This document shows positions 35,305 to 44,914 of a DNA stretch of 64,000 bases, in pieces. Numbering within the stretch: the first letter of the stretch is position 1; every line of letters begins with the position of its first letter. Below the pieces are notes generated by a model. The model had not been told where the DNA came from and did not search any database. It worked only from the letters and a program-made list of their open reading frames with translations. Source of the stretch: Niastella caeni (GTDB lineage Bacteria > Bacteroidota > Bacteroidia > Chitinophagales > Chitinophagaceae); contig NZ_STFF01000003.1 in NCBI RefSeq assembly GCF_004834005.1, forward strand, positions 496,001-560,000, read 5' to 3'. The position numbers and the translations under genes were made by a program.

Positions 35305-36768
35305 TCAATTACTTGTCCAGATGGCGCCTTCTTTCACATAAGTAGGTTCACCGCGCATCATCTGTTCTATTATGGATGCAAATTTCTTTCCTTGTGTTAG
35401 CTCTGATGCTCTTTTCTCCCAAAAAATGGCTTCTTCTTTTCTTCCACATTTATACAATAAATTTGCGTAAGTATCAATCCACCCATAATAAGGGTCTGGA
35501 TATTTTTTAACATATTTCTCCATCCATTTACTATATTTCTCTAGTAATCTTTTCTCTGTTGAAGCCAAGAAAGCGATCCAACAATAATGATTAACCATAA
35601 ATCCGTCTTCACGACTCTTTATATCAGGTGGATATTTATTCAATTTAAGTATCCCATACTTTACGTATTGCTTTAAATTGTTATGACGGGCATACCATTC
35701 CAATTTTGCTGTCAATACATTTCTTTTTGCAAAAGAAGCACCATATTTTTTCAGAATCAGACGCTCCAATTTATTCCAGTCAGCCTCACTATAGTCGATG
35801 GGTTGCGGCGAACCGCCTCCCATATACATTCCTGACAAAACAATTTTGGGGTTCTTGTTTTGCTCGACATAAAAAGACATTACCATTTCTGCCTGTATAG
35901 TCTTATCAACCACCTTTTCAGAATAACCTTTTTCGTTCATCACTTTATCAATCATATCCCCATCCTCATAAAAAAAACTAAAAATTCGGGTTGTACTTGC
36001 AGGAATTAAATCCTTCCATACCTCAATTCTATCCTTTGTATATCTATCTTCACGTTTTAGAGTTGCCATGTATTTGCTTAGCTCCTTCATAAGTTCATTA
36101 TAAACAGTATCTCCTAATTTAAAAGCCGTATTTATCATTAAAGGATATTTATCATAATTCCTTTCGCCTTTCTTATGTGTAGCCATTAACTGCTCATACT
36201 CCTTATAAGGATTCATGTATACTCTTCCAGGTTTTACAGCCTGCTCTGCAATAGAAATAAATTCCTTTACTGTTTTAAACCCCATTTGTTGATCTAAAAC
36301 AGTGCCGTTTGGTGAAAGGAAAACAAAAGTTGGATATGCCTCTATATGATATTGTATACTAATAGATTTTGCGGCATCATACCAGCGCCGAACTTGTTCA
36401 TCATCATTTTTTGTTCTATCCATTTGAACTTTAACTGATATAAAGTTTTGATTAAAGTAATTGCCTACAGTTTCATTCGAGTACACTTGTGCATCCATCA
36501 TCTTACATGGACCACACCATGTAGTAAAACAATCCAGAAAAATATACTTATTATCCTTTAGCGCTTTAGTTTTAATTTCTTCCCAACTTGAGTTTTCCTC
36601 CCATTGAATACCTTGCCTGGTTATATTTTTCGAAGTAGTTTGGTCAATTATATTAACTATATTAACAACTTGCCGATCAAGTGCCGAGGCTGTGGTAGAA
36701 GATTCAGATTGTGCAAATAAATTCTCCAACCAAAATATAGACATTATTAAAAACAATATTATTTTCAT
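35305..36768 (-). CDS. Secreted thioredoxin-family protein with helical C-terminal region
   Basis: A predicted 487-aa protein from MKIILFLIMSIFWLENLFAQ, a Sec signal peptide (an ATG 9 bp upstream is an alternative). The thioredoxin domain is at about 57-175: KYIFLDCFTTWCGPCKMMDA with the CGPC pair Cys85/Cys88, and a cis-Pro loop in YHIEAYPTFVFLSPNG. The remaining ~300 aa are helical and end with TPR-like YGWIDTYANLLYKCGRKEEA. Such proteins (thioredoxin fused to a TPR-like tail) are common in Bacteroidota SusC/D loci. It probably acts in the periplasm on disulfides of exported proteins. It is immediately upstream of FecR on the same strand. Confidence 0.9.
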   Translation of the reverse strand: MKIILFLIMSIFWLENLFAQSESSTTASALDRQVVNIVNIIDQTTSKNITRQGIQWEENSSWEEIKTKALKDNKYIFLDCFTTWCGPCKMMDAQVYSNETVGNYFNQNFISVKVQMDRTKNDDEQVRRWYDAAKSISIQYHIEAYPTFVFLSPNGTVLDQQMGFKTVKEFISIAEQAVKPGRVYMNPYKEYEQLMATHKKGERNYDKYPLMINTAFKLGDTVYNELMKELSKYMATLKREDRYTKDRIEVWKDLIPASTTRIFSFFYEDGDMIDKVMNEKGYSEKVVDKTIQAEMVMSFYVEQNKNPKIVLSGMYMGGGSPQPIDYSEADWNKLERLILKKYGASFAKRNVLTAKLEWYARHNNLKQYVKYGILKLNKYPPDIKSREDGFMVNHYCWIAFLASTEKRLLEKYSKWMEKYVKKYPDPYYGWIDTYANLLYKCGRKEEAIFWEKRASELTQGKKFASIIEQMMRGEPTYVKEGAIWTSN

Positions 36769-37021
36769 ATAAAGCATAGTTATTATAGGCTGATCCTTTA
36801 GAATTCTTTAAATCTTAATGCAAACCATTCTCATCATTAATTATGAAAGCGTTCTTTTAGTAAAATCTCACTGATATAAACCCTGAATTTTTAGAAAACT
36901 AACCGCTAAAAAATAATAAATCTTATTTCAAATAAATATTAATGGGATTAAGAATAGAAAATGCCAGAATAACAATCCATAGTTTTACAACTCTACCATG
37001 TATGATAGCAACAAGATCAAC
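36769..37021. other. Gene-free AT-rich gap upstream of operator B
   Basis: No gene. This is the divergent region between the thioredoxin gene (minus) and six-Cys copy 2 (plus). The complement of the minus promoter of the thioredoxin gene should lie in 36780-36860, but no clear -7 box was picked out. Confidence 0.4.
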
Positions 37022-37089
37022 TTATGACCATATATTGCAAATTATGATCAAAAAGGACTTTTTATTAGGATATACTAATTGTAGATTGC
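37022..37089 (+). promoter_or_regulatory. Direct-repeat operator and -7 box, site B
   Basis: TTATGACCA (37022-37030) and TTATGATCA (37042-37050) are separated by TATATTGCAAA. TAGATTGC begins at 37082, 32 bp after the second half-site. Layout and spacing equal sites A and C. The downstream gene is six-Cys copy 2 (ATG at 37240). Confidence 0.75.
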
Positions 37090-37189
37090 ATATGACTACT
37101 TAAATCATTGAAAACCTATAAAGAAGATTTTACAAAAAGTATGAAATGATGAGACTAGGCCAATCGAGAAAATACATATCCCGCTTAAG

Positions 37190-37239
37190 CGGAATTCCAA
37201 AACCAAAATTTAGCTTTTTGATAAAAAAGCACTTAAATT
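37190..37239 (+). promoter_or_regulatory. Conserved leader of six-Cys gene, copy 2
   Basis: GCGGAATTCCAAAACCAAAA, TTTAGCTTTTTG, ATAAAAAAGCACTTAAATT and ATG. The GCTTTTT/AAAAAGC inverted repeat is intact (37214-37230). Confidence 0.65.
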
Positions 37240-37539
37240 ATGAAAAAAATAAAATCCATGCTGTTTTCCCTCACTCTTATTGGTATTATAAGTGGTTCAC
37301 TGGCTTCTAAAGCTAAATTCAGGGAAGAATATTGTACTACAACTACATTAAATGGAACATGTTCGTATAATGGCCCTACTGGTGCGCCACGACCAATTAC
37401 TTGTACAGATGTAATGCTGGAAAACTCTACAACTACAGACAATCCGGATAAACCCTTTTATTGTTATACTACTGCAAACGGCAGTCCATGTCAAAACAGG
37501 ACTTGTACTTTTTCATCGTACTTCGTAGAAAATTTTTAA
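37240..37539 (+). CDS. Secreted six-cysteine small protein, copy 2
   Basis: A 99-aa precursor. The signal MKKIKSMLFSLTLIGIISGS ends near LAS; the mature part has Cys at 32, 41, 55, 75, 84 and 89, exactly as in copies 1 and 4. Differences from copy 1 cluster in the signal peptide and at ENSTTTDNPD and the tail FVENF. ATG spacing to the conserved leader is the same as in the other copies. It lies 200 bp upstream of frameshifted copy 3. Exported, presumably disulfide-bonded; function unknown. Confidence 0.8.
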   Translation: MKKIKSMLFSLTLIGIISGSLASKAKFREEYCTTTTLNGTCSYNGPTGAPRPITCTDVMLENSTTTDNPDKPFYCYTTANGSPCQNRTCTFSSYFVENF

Positions 37540-37687
37540 AGAAAACATTATTAATTCCTTATAACGAATAAATGCTACCAGAAGTAGATGTTTACAATAA
37601 TTTAAATTCTGTTGCTATCAAATTAAAATCGGCCATAAGCTTTACAACTCTACTTCAGGATAATCCGCTGCATCAGACGCATATTCC

Positions 37688-37739
37688 AATTAAGGAATTC
37701 AAAACCAAATTTAGCTTTTTGATTAAAAATCACTTAATT
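37688..37739 (+). promoter_or_regulatory. Conserved leader of six-Cys gene, copy 3
   Basis: GGAATTCAAAACCAAATTTA, GCTTTTTGATTAAAAATCAC, TTAATT and ATG. The stem is altered (AAAAATC instead of AAAAAGC), so this leader is less perfect, in line with the broken gene behind it. Confidence 0.6.
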
Positions 37740-38047
37740 ATGAAAAAAATAAAATTCATGCTCTTTCCCTTACCCTTATTGCTATTATTGGTGGCGCACT
37801 GGCTTTTAAAACAAAATTTGTCGAAAGGTATTGTACAACAACCCCGAATACTTTCTTGTTCGTTCTATCCTGTTCGTATGGCCCTCTATGGAATCCAAAG
37901 GCAATAACTTGTACAAACATAGTATTAGAAAACCATACTACTACAGAGGCTAACCCAAATCCATTTTATTGTTACACAACTTATAACGGTATCCCCTGCG
38001 AAAATAGAACTTGTACTTTTTCATCGTACTTCAAGGCAAATCAATAA
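37740..38047 (+). pseudogene. Six-cysteine protein gene, copy 3, frameshifted in signal peptide
   Basis: The start MKKIKFMLFP is in frame with a normal start, but one base is missing near 37764 (CTCTTTCCC here, CTGTTTTCCC in copy 2). Read one frame over, the rest continues uninterrupted as SLTLIAIIGGALAFKTKFVE, RYCTTTPNTF, then SCSYGPLWNPKAITCTNIVL, FYCYTTYNGIPCENRTCTFS, to TAA at 38047, with all six cysteines. The intact remainder suggests a recent frameshift, a phase-variable tract or an assembly error. The mature region is the most diverged of the four. Confidence 0.8.
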
Positions 38048-38087
38048 CCAATACAAATATGTTTAAAAAGAGTAATTATTAATCAAA

Positions 38088-38122
38088 GCAGCCAGCTTAA
38101 AAATACAATATTAGTTGGCTGC
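38088..38122. terminator. Shared hairpin between six-Cys copy 3 and S9 peptidase
   Basis: GCAGCCA (38088-38094) pairs with TGGCTGC (38116-38122), extended by AGCTTA/TTAGT pairing. The same hairpin type occurs at 41801-41833 and 45811-45843, each followed by AAAGCATTATTCAAAGT. It lies between convergent genes and so may be a bidirectional terminator. Confidence 0.65.
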
Positions 38123-38226
38123 CTTAATCTCAGAGTAAGGCTATTCAAAAAGCATTATTCAAAGTTAGTTTATTCACATTGCAAATTTCTAAAACCTCAA
38201 TAAGAATGATTAGAAGGACAATATTT

Positions 38227-41193
38227 TTACTCCATGTTATTTTTTTTGCAAACTGAGCATTTTTTCCTACAATAACTTTTTGAATCCAGTTCAAAACGGC
38301 TCTCAATCCCTTTTAGTTTGTAAGGTATACCTTCAGTCATCCAACGCGGTGCAGGTGCATTCTTCAGGTAATGATCAAAAAACTGAGTGTATCTAATTGT
38401 AAAATCCCGTAAATCTTTTACCTTACCTATGGTATGGCCTTCTTCATCATACTGCAACCACCAAACTGGCTTTTCAAGACGGCGCAACGCAATATACATT
38501 TGAACTGCCTGTTCCACTGGTGCTCCATCCTTCTTACTGTGAAATTGAAGCAATGGTGATACTACCTTATCTGCAGATAAAACTGATGTATGATCCATCC
38601 AGGAAATTTTATTCAACCAAAGATTACCTAGCCCAGTCCCATAAGAATCAAGCTCTCCCCATTCTAACCTGCTACCTAAGTTATCACGCGCAAGGGACAA
38701 CGAAAGATTTATAATATTAGTAGTACCTGCTCCGATAGACATAGCAGCAAAAGAATTAGAATGCGTAAACAAATAGTACCCAAATCTTCCTGAATTGCTA
38801 TGCCCTGCCGCGCCCATATGCTCCCCATCAACATAGGAAAGGGTTTTAAGATAACGGGCTGCCCCCTCAATACTGTTCATGGTGCTAAGCCCCCAGTTCC
38901 CCGGGATGAAACGTATATCTGGTACAAATACTAAGTATCCATGACTCACCATCCAAGCGGGCTTTGCAAATATAACTGGTGAGCTTATATAATTCGGGGG
39001 AAGAAATTGATAAAGCTGATCAGATAAAGATGCGTAAAATGTTATAATCACCGGGTATTTTTTTGTGGAATCAAAATTTTCCGGCTTGTATAATACCCCC
39101 TGCCCCATTATACCATCTAAATGTTTATAAGAATGCAATTCTGTTGTAAACCAGTTATAGTTTTTTTGCGGTTGCAAGTGAGTTAATGGATGATAATTTT
39201 TAAAATCCTTAGTCACATAATAATTAGGTGCTTCAGTAGCTGTTTGCCGTTGTACGATCCAGATATTTGCATCGGCTGCTTTCACGGGATACATTCCACT
39301 CCCTGACCCACCGATACCATTCAGATTTTCCATAAAGCATGGCCCCATGTATAACTTTTCTGGCTTACCTGGCACTCCCAAGACCATGCGATAATAGCCA
39401 TTGAACTTGCTTTGCCGGTTAAATGCTTTTAGTAACAGGGTGTCTTTACTCTTGTAAATCCCCATCTTTCCTTCACCACTTACCCGTATTATGATATTAT
39501 GTTGCCGGCCATAGCCATTGGTGCAATTTACCGGTGGCTTATTCCCATAAAGATCAAGTTGCCAGATATCATAATTATCAGCTACTAACACACATCCTTC
39601 ATCTTCCAGCCAACCTATCATTCGATCTACCGTATTATATGTCCGATTTGTATCTTCACTTCGTACTCCGAATTGAACAGAGGGAACTCTTCCTGATATA
39701 TTAACCAGCTTCCCACTACGCAGATTGTAACTAAAATAATTACCGATCTTATCCCCATTAAAGAAAACCAGATATTCACCGTTGGGCGAAAATTGTACGC
39801 TGGGAGCTCCAACTTTCTCAGTTAATGACTTGCGGCTACCATCTTTAAGCGATACCACAAATGTTTTATTATTACCGCTCTCCCTTTCCCAAAAACGGTC
39901 ATTATTGGATATGGTTTGCACAACGGCAACATCACCTGATATACCTCGGGTTATTATCTTTTCGTTCTCGCTTTCCAATTGAATAACCTTCATGTTCTCT
40001 GGATTTAGCACGGCAGTAAACTTTACAGCCTTATCGAGCAGGTAAGGTTGGGTCGATTGAAGAATGGTATCCATGTAGCTCCACACATCAACCTGAACAG
40101 CATCAGGATCTGTTACTTTCTTTTCTTTTGTGAGTGGTGCTAACGAAAACTGGATATATTGGTTATTATCTGTAAAAGAAGCCATTCCTTGTATCAATAA
40201 CCCATCCTCGATTCCGATTGAATTGTCCTTTAACAACATTTCCGCTTTTTCCAAACCTACCCGCCAGTACCATATTGAGTTTTTCTTTGAACTGTCTTGC
40301 ACCACAAAAACCAACTGTTTACCACTGTCGTCCAATTGCAAATCACTTATCGTACTATTATTACTACTCGCTTGCCATATTGGAATGGCCTTTCCATCAG
40401 ACAAATCCACATACAGTAAACCACTTTGATTAGTTGATGAGTTTGAGATTATAAGTGATAATGCACTCCCGCTAACACTAAATCTATAACCAATTACAAA
40501 TGAAAACCGATAAGCGATTCCTGTGCTTAAACAATAAACTACCAACTCTTTATCATTACTTAACTGATAAGCCAGACATTTGCCGGTTCTATCAAAACCA
40601 TAATCGACAACTCCCGAAAAACGCTTTTCAATGCCGGTTAGCAGGTTTTGCAAAACCACGTCCTTATTTTTTAATTGGTATGCTATCCACTCATTTTTAC
40701 CAGACAAGTTACCATTCAGCGGAACATGGTAACTTAAAACATCCTTCACCTTGCGGGGCCTGTCGTTGCCCAAGGCCATAAAACAAAGCTCTTCTTTATC
40801 CTGACAGAAGTACAGCTTGCTATCTGCAGAAAAAAAACCATTAACTGATCCACCTAATGATTGCCGCCATCCACTTATGGTTGATTGCAGCACAATACTG
40901 TCAACCTCACCTAATCTGTTAGTCGAAACACCGTATGCAATATATTGTCCATCCGGACTAATAGTTACGTTTTTACCAACCGGAAAACTCACCCAATTAT
41001 CAATAGCATTAAAATCAAGTATCGGTTTCCCAAGCTGGGAGGATAATTGATGTGTATGACTCCAAACAAATCTACCCAGGTTCCAGCGCTCGTCGGCCTT
41101 CCCTTGAACATTCTTGTTTACCAAAATAGCATTATTCTGCGCCAATACATTTGAATTAATACCTAACAAAAAAAATAAAATCAATCGATTCAT
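38227..41193 (-). CDS. Large S9-type peptidase with Cys-rich tail, paralogue A
   Basis: A predicted 988-aa exported alpha/beta-hydrolase of the prolyl oligopeptidase family, longer than the usual ~700 aa. Signal MNRLILFFLLGINSNVLAQ (start chosen by analogy with paralogue B; the frame opens 18 codons earlier). The N-terminal ~650 aa are beta-propeller-like with WD-style repeats (ISPDGQYIAYG, FSPNGEYLVFF). The catalytic domain has Ser799 in GHSNSGRFG, Asp889 in HSKKDGAPVEQ and His920 in DEEGHTIG. The elbow GHSNS differs from the normal GxSxG by Ser for the last Gly. The C-terminus YCRKKCSVCKKNNME has a C-x3-C-x2-C motif (975, 979, 982). Convergent with six-Cys copy 3. Confidence 0.88.
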   Translation of the reverse strand: MNRLILFFLLGINSNVLAQNNAILVNKNVQGKADERWNLGRFVWSHTHQLSSQLGKPILDFNAIDNWVSFPVGKNVTISPDGQYIAYGVSTNRLGEVDSIVLQSTISGWRQSLGGSVNGFFSADSKLYFCQDKEELCFMALGNDRPRKVKDVLSYHVPLNGNLSGKNEWIAYQLKNKDVVLQNLLTGIEKRFSGVVDYGFDRTGKCLAYQLSNDKELVVYCLSTGIAYRFSFVIGYRFSVSGSALSLIISNSSTNQSGLLYVDLSDGKAIPIWQASSNNSTISDLQLDDSGKQLVFVVQDSSKKNSIWYWRVGLEKAEMLLKDNSIGIEDGLLIQGMASFTDNNQYIQFSLAPLTKEKKVTDPDAVQVDVWSYMDTILQSTQPYLLDKAVKFTAVLNPENMKVIQLESENEKIITRGISGDVAVVQTISNNDRFWERESGNNKTFVVSLKDGSRKSLTEKVGAPSVQFSPNGEYLVFFNGDKIGNYFSYNLRSGKLVNISGRVPSVQFGVRSEDTNRTYNTVDRMIGWLEDEGCVLVADNYDIWQLDLYGNKPPVNCTNGYGRQHNIIIRVSGEGKMGIYKSKDTLLLKAFNRQSKFNGYYRMVLGVPGKPEKLYMGPCFMENLNGIGGSGSGMYPVKAADANIWIVQRQTATEAPNYYVTKDFKNYHPLTHLQPQKNYNWFTTELHSYKHLDGIMGQGVLYKPENFDSTKKYPVIITFYASLSDQLYQFLPPNYISSPVIFAKPAWMVSHGYLVFVPDIRFIPGNWGLSTMNSIEGAARYLKTLSYVDGEHMGAAGHSNSGRFGYYLFTHSNSFAAMSIGAGTTNIINLSLSLARDNLGSRLEWGELDSYGTGLGNLWLNKISWMDHTSVLSADKVVSPLLQFHSKKDGAPVEQAVQMYIALRRLEKPVWWLQYDEEGHTIGKVKDLRDFTIRYTQFFDHYLKNAPAPRWMTEGIPYKLKGIESRFELDSKSYCRKKCSVCKKNNME

Positions 41194-41228
41194 ACTATTT
41201 TTTTTCAACCAATAATAATAAATCTTTC

Positions 41229-41236
41229 CAAATATA
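41229..41236 (-). promoter_or_regulatory. -7 box of the S9 paralogue A gene
   Basis: On the minus strand TATATTTG at this place matches the Bacteroidota -7 consensus TAnnTTTG exactly, about 36 bp upstream of the ATG. Paralogue B has TATGTTTTTG in the equivalent place (about 44955-44964). Confidence 0.55.
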
Positions 41237-41537
41237 TAGTTGACCATATGATCATTTAACTATACTATTTTGAAAAGAATAGAAATTACTCAAGTTACCT
41301 TTTAAAAAAACGTAAATATTTCACAAAATGGGATTACCGTGAGGCTTGATTGAATCTTAACAATTTACTCCCTGTTGCACTCTTGTTTTCTTTAATTCAA
41401 TTATACAAACAGTTTCAATATATCTTTCCAAATAAAAAACCCTGATTGGCAAAAAAACTAACCGTAAATAGTAAAAAATAATACAAGAAAAACTTTATCT
41501 ACCGAAATCCGGTACAAATCATAATGCATTGCAAGTC

Positions 41538-41738
41538 AAATTTGTTGGACATTATTATACAACAGAGACGTTGAATTGAAGTTGTTCGTATGATGGACCT
41601 TCTGGACCACGACCGTAAAATTAGAAAACAATACAACTACAAACGACAGATCAAAGCCTTTTTATTGCTATACAACCTTCAATGGAAATCTTTGCCAAGT
41701 TAGCCTTGTACATTCCCATCTCTCTTCGTGAAAAATAA
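41538..41738 (+). pseudogene. Relic of a six-cysteine protein gene (fifth copy)
   Basis: The sequence AAATTTGTTGGACATTATTA, TTGAATTGAAGTTGTTCGTA, TGATGGACCTTCTGGACCAC, then AAAACAATACAACTACAAAC, TTTTATTGCTATACAACC and AGCCTTGTACATTCCCATC lines up with the mature part of the intact genes. It has lost the start and signal region, has stops in every frame and has small deletions. It stands in the same relation to S9 paralogue B as copy 3 does to paralogue A. Confidence 0.7.
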
Positions 41739-41800
41739 TTAACCAGTATACATATGGTAGTTAAACATAGTAATAAAATTATACTATTCATCAATCAAGA

Positions 41801-41833
41801 CGGCCAGCTAAAAAATAAAATATTAGTTGGCCG
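41801..41833. terminator. Shared hairpin between relic and S9 paralogue B
   Basis: CGGCCAGCTA (41801-41810) pairs with TTAGTTGGCCG (41823-41833). It is followed by AAAGCATTATTCAAAGTAAG as at the other two sites. The surrounding 41237-41535 has no gene. Confidence 0.7.
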
Positions 41834-41935
41834 CTTTGTACAAGAGGTAAGCTATCCACAAAGCATTATTCAAAGTAAGTTTATTGTATATTAACCTTCT
41901 TAAAAGCAATACAATTGATTATCAGCACAAAATTA

Positions 41936-44914
41936 TTACTGTTTGAACTCCCTACTACTTTTTTTGCATACCATACATTTTTTTCCACAAGAACCTTCCC
42001 AATCTAGCTCATAACGACTCTCAATACCTTTAAGCCTATAAGGAATACCTTCAGTCATCCAACGCGGCGCTGGTGCACTCTTCAAGAAATGATCAAAAAA
42101 TTGAGTATATCTAATAGTAAAATCCCTTAAATCCTTAACCTTACTTATGGTATGGCCTTCATCATCATACTGTAACCACCACGCCGGTTTTGCAAGACGG
42201 CGCAAGGCTATGTACATTTGAACTGAACTTAATAAAGCATTGTCTTTTTTATTTTGAAAAATCAATAAAGGACTAATCGCCTTATCGATATGCAAAACAG
42301 CTGTATGATCCATCCACAAATCCTTGTTTTGCCAAAGATTGCCAAGCCCTCCCGATCCATAGGCGCTACATTCATGCCATTCTAAATTACTCTCTTCTTT
42401 GCCTCTTGATTGAAGTAATAAAGCAGAACTCAATAGATTCGGAGCTCCTCCCCCCATCGACATGGCCGCAAAAGATTTCGAATGCGTAAACAAATAGTAG
42501 CCAAATCTTCCGGAATTACTATGACCTGCCGCCCCCATACGCTCACCATCAACATAGGAAAGAGTTTTGAGATACCTTGCAGCCCCCTCAATGCTGTTCA
42601 TAGTGCTGAGGCCCCAGTTGCCCGGGATGAAACGTATATCTGGTACGAATACCAGGTATCCATGGCTCACCATCCAGGCGGGTCTTGCAAATATAACCGG
42701 AGAGCTTATATAATTGGGGGGAAGAAATTGATACAACTGGTCGGATAAAGCTGCATAAAAAGAAATAACCACCGGATACTTTTTTGTGGGATCAAAATTT
42801 TCCGGCCTGTACAAGACACCTTTGCCCAAAGTACCATCTAAATGTCTATAAGAATGCAACTCCGTTGTAAGCCAGTTGTAGTTTTTTTGCGGTTGTAGAT
42901 GAGTTAGAGGTTTATAATCTTTAAAATCCCTTGTCACAAAATAATTAGGCGCTTCAGTAGCTGTTTGCCGCTGCACGATCCATATACTTGCATCGGCTGC
43001 TTTCATGGGAAACATTCCACTACCCGATCCACTGATACCATTCAGGTTTTCCATAAAACATGGTCCCATGTATAACTTCTCAGGATTCCCTGGCACGCCC
43101 AAGACCATGCGATAATAACCATTGAACTTGGTTCGCTGGTTAAATGCTTTTAGTAGCAGTGTGTCTTTATTGCTGTAAACGCCCATCCCTGCTTCGCCAC
43201 TTATCCGAAATATGGTTTTATGTTGCCTGCCATAGCCTTTGGTAAAATTTACCGGCGGCTTTTTCCCATCAAGATCTAGCTGCCAGATATCATAATTATC
43301 AGCCACCAGCAATCCCTTTTCTCCCAGCCAACCGATCATTTGATCCACTGTAATATACGTCAGTGAGGGATCTTCACTTCGTATACCGAATTGACCTGAG
43401 GGAACTCTGGCGGATATATTGACCAGTTTACCATTGCGCAGGTTATAACTAAAATAGTTACCGATCTTATCGCCATTAAAAAAAATAAAATAATTACCAT
43501 CGGGCGAAAATCGTACACTGGGAACTCCAACTTTCTCAGTTAATGGCTTACGGCTACCATCATTAAAAAACACCACAAATGTTCTATTATTGCCATTCTC
43601 CTTTTCCCAAAAACGGTCATTATCGGATTTTGTTTGCACAATTGCGACATCACCCGATATACCCCTGATTATTAGCTTCTCGTTCTCTTTTTCCAGTTGG
43701 ATAACCATCCCATTAGCAAGATCCAACACAGCAGTAAACTTTGCCTGCTCCTTGAGCAGGTAGGGCTGGGTTGACTGAAGAATAGTGTCCTTGTAGTTCC
43801 ACACATCAACCTGAACTGCATCAGTATCTATTCCTTTCTCCTCTTTTATTTGAGGTGCTAAATAAAATTGGATATAGTGGTTATTATCTGTAAAAGAGGC
43901 TTTTCCTTGTATTAATAACCCAACTGCTATCCCGACTGAATTGTCTTTTAGCTTCATCACCGCTTTTTCCATCCCTTCCCGCCAATACCATATTGAATTT
44001 TTCCTTGAACTATCTTGAACTACAAAAACAACCTGTTTACCAGCACCGTCCAGTTGCAAATCGCTAATTGTATTATCATTATCACTCGTCTCCCAGATCG
44101 AAATTGCTTTTCCATCAGATAAATCTACATATTGCAATCCACTTCGATTAACCGATGAGCTTGAGGTTTTAAGCAATAAAACACTGCCATTACCATCAAA
44201 ACTATATCCATTTACAGACGAAAACGTGAATTCAGATCCAAAACTTAAATTATAAACTACCAACTCTTTATCATTGCCTAACTGATAGGTCAGCCATTTA
44301 CCAGTTCTATCAAAACCATAATTAATGACTCCCTCAAAACGCTTTTCCTTGCCGGTAAGCAGGTTTTGCAAAACCACGTCCTTATTTTTTAATTGATATG
44401 CTATCCACTCATTCTTACCAGACAAATTACCATTCAATGGAACATTAAAACTTAAAACGTCTTTCACCTTTCGGTTCTGGTCGCTGCCCAAAGTCATAAA
44501 ACAAAGTTCTTCCTTATCCTGAAAAAAATACAGTTTGCTATCTGCAGAAAAAAAACCTGCATTTGATCCAACAATTGCTTGCCGCCATTCACTTACAGTT
44601 GATTGCAGCACAACACTATCGACCTCACCTAATCTGTTAGTCGAGATGCCATAAATGATATATTGCCCATTACGGCTGATAGTTACATTTTTGCCAACAG
44701 GGAAACTCATCCAATTATCAATGGCATTAAAATCAAGTATCGGTTTGCCAGGCTTGGATGATAACTGATGCGTATGGCTCCAAACAAATTTATCCAGGTT
44801 CCAGCGTTCATCTCCCTTTACTTGTATACTTTTATTAATCAGCATATCATTATGCTGTGCCCACAAAACATCTAAATTAATACCTAACAAAAAAAATAAT
44901 ATTAATCGCTTCAT
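41936..44914 (-). CDS. Large S9-type peptidase with Cys-rich tail, paralogue B
   Basis: A predicted 992-aa protein from MKRLILFFLLGINLDVLWAQ, most residues identical to paralogue A by eye, so the two are a tandem duplication. Catalytic Ser799 is in the same GHSNSGRFGYYLF elbow, Asp891 in NKKDNALLSS and His921 in DDEGHTISK. The PVEQ segment after the Asp in paralogue A has changed to ALLSS. The tail SCGKKCMVCKKSSREFKQ keeps the C-x3-C-x2-C motif (976, 980, 983). It is exported and probably faces the periplasm or surface. The sequence between the two genes holds the relic of a six-Cys gene, so the duplicated unit was [six-Cys gene + peptidase]. Confidence 0.88.
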   Translation of the reverse strand: MKRLILFFLLGINLDVLWAQHNDMLINKSIQVKGDERWNLDKFVWSHTHQLSSKPGKPILDFNAIDNWMSFPVGKNVTISRNGQYIIYGISTNRLGEVDSVVLQSTVSEWRQAIVGSNAGFFSADSKLYFFQDKEELCFMTLGSDQNRKVKDVLSFNVPLNGNLSGKNEWIAYQLKNKDVVLQNLLTGKEKRFEGVINYGFDRTGKWLTYQLGNDKELVVYNLSFGSEFTFSSVNGYSFDGNGSVLLLKTSSSSVNRSGLQYVDLSDGKAISIWETSDNDNTISDLQLDGAGKQVVFVVQDSSRKNSIWYWREGMEKAVMKLKDNSVGIAVGLLIQGKASFTDNNHYIQFYLAPQIKEEKGIDTDAVQVDVWNYKDTILQSTQPYLLKEQAKFTAVLDLANGMVIQLEKENEKLIIRGISGDVAIVQTKSDNDRFWEKENGNNRTFVVFFNDGSRKPLTEKVGVPSVRFSPDGNYFIFFNGDKIGNYFSYNLRNGKLVNISARVPSGQFGIRSEDPSLTYITVDQMIGWLGEKGLLVADNYDIWQLDLDGKKPPVNFTKGYGRQHKTIFRISGEAGMGVYSNKDTLLLKAFNQRTKFNGYYRMVLGVPGNPEKLYMGPCFMENLNGISGSGSGMFPMKAADASIWIVQRQTATEAPNYFVTRDFKDYKPLTHLQPQKNYNWLTTELHSYRHLDGTLGKGVLYRPENFDPTKKYPVVISFYAALSDQLYQFLPPNYISSPVIFARPAWMVSHGYLVFVPDIRFIPGNWGLSTMNSIEGAARYLKTLSYVDGERMGAAGHSNSGRFGYYLFTHSKSFAAMSMGGGAPNLLSSALLLQSRGKEESNLEWHECSAYGSGGLGNLWQNKDLWMDHTAVLHIDKAISPLLIFQNKKDNALLSSVQMYIALRRLAKPAWWLQYDDEGHTISKVKDLRDFTIRYTQFFDHFLKSAPAPRWMTEGIPYRLKGIESRYELDWEGSCGKKCMVCKKSSREFKQ

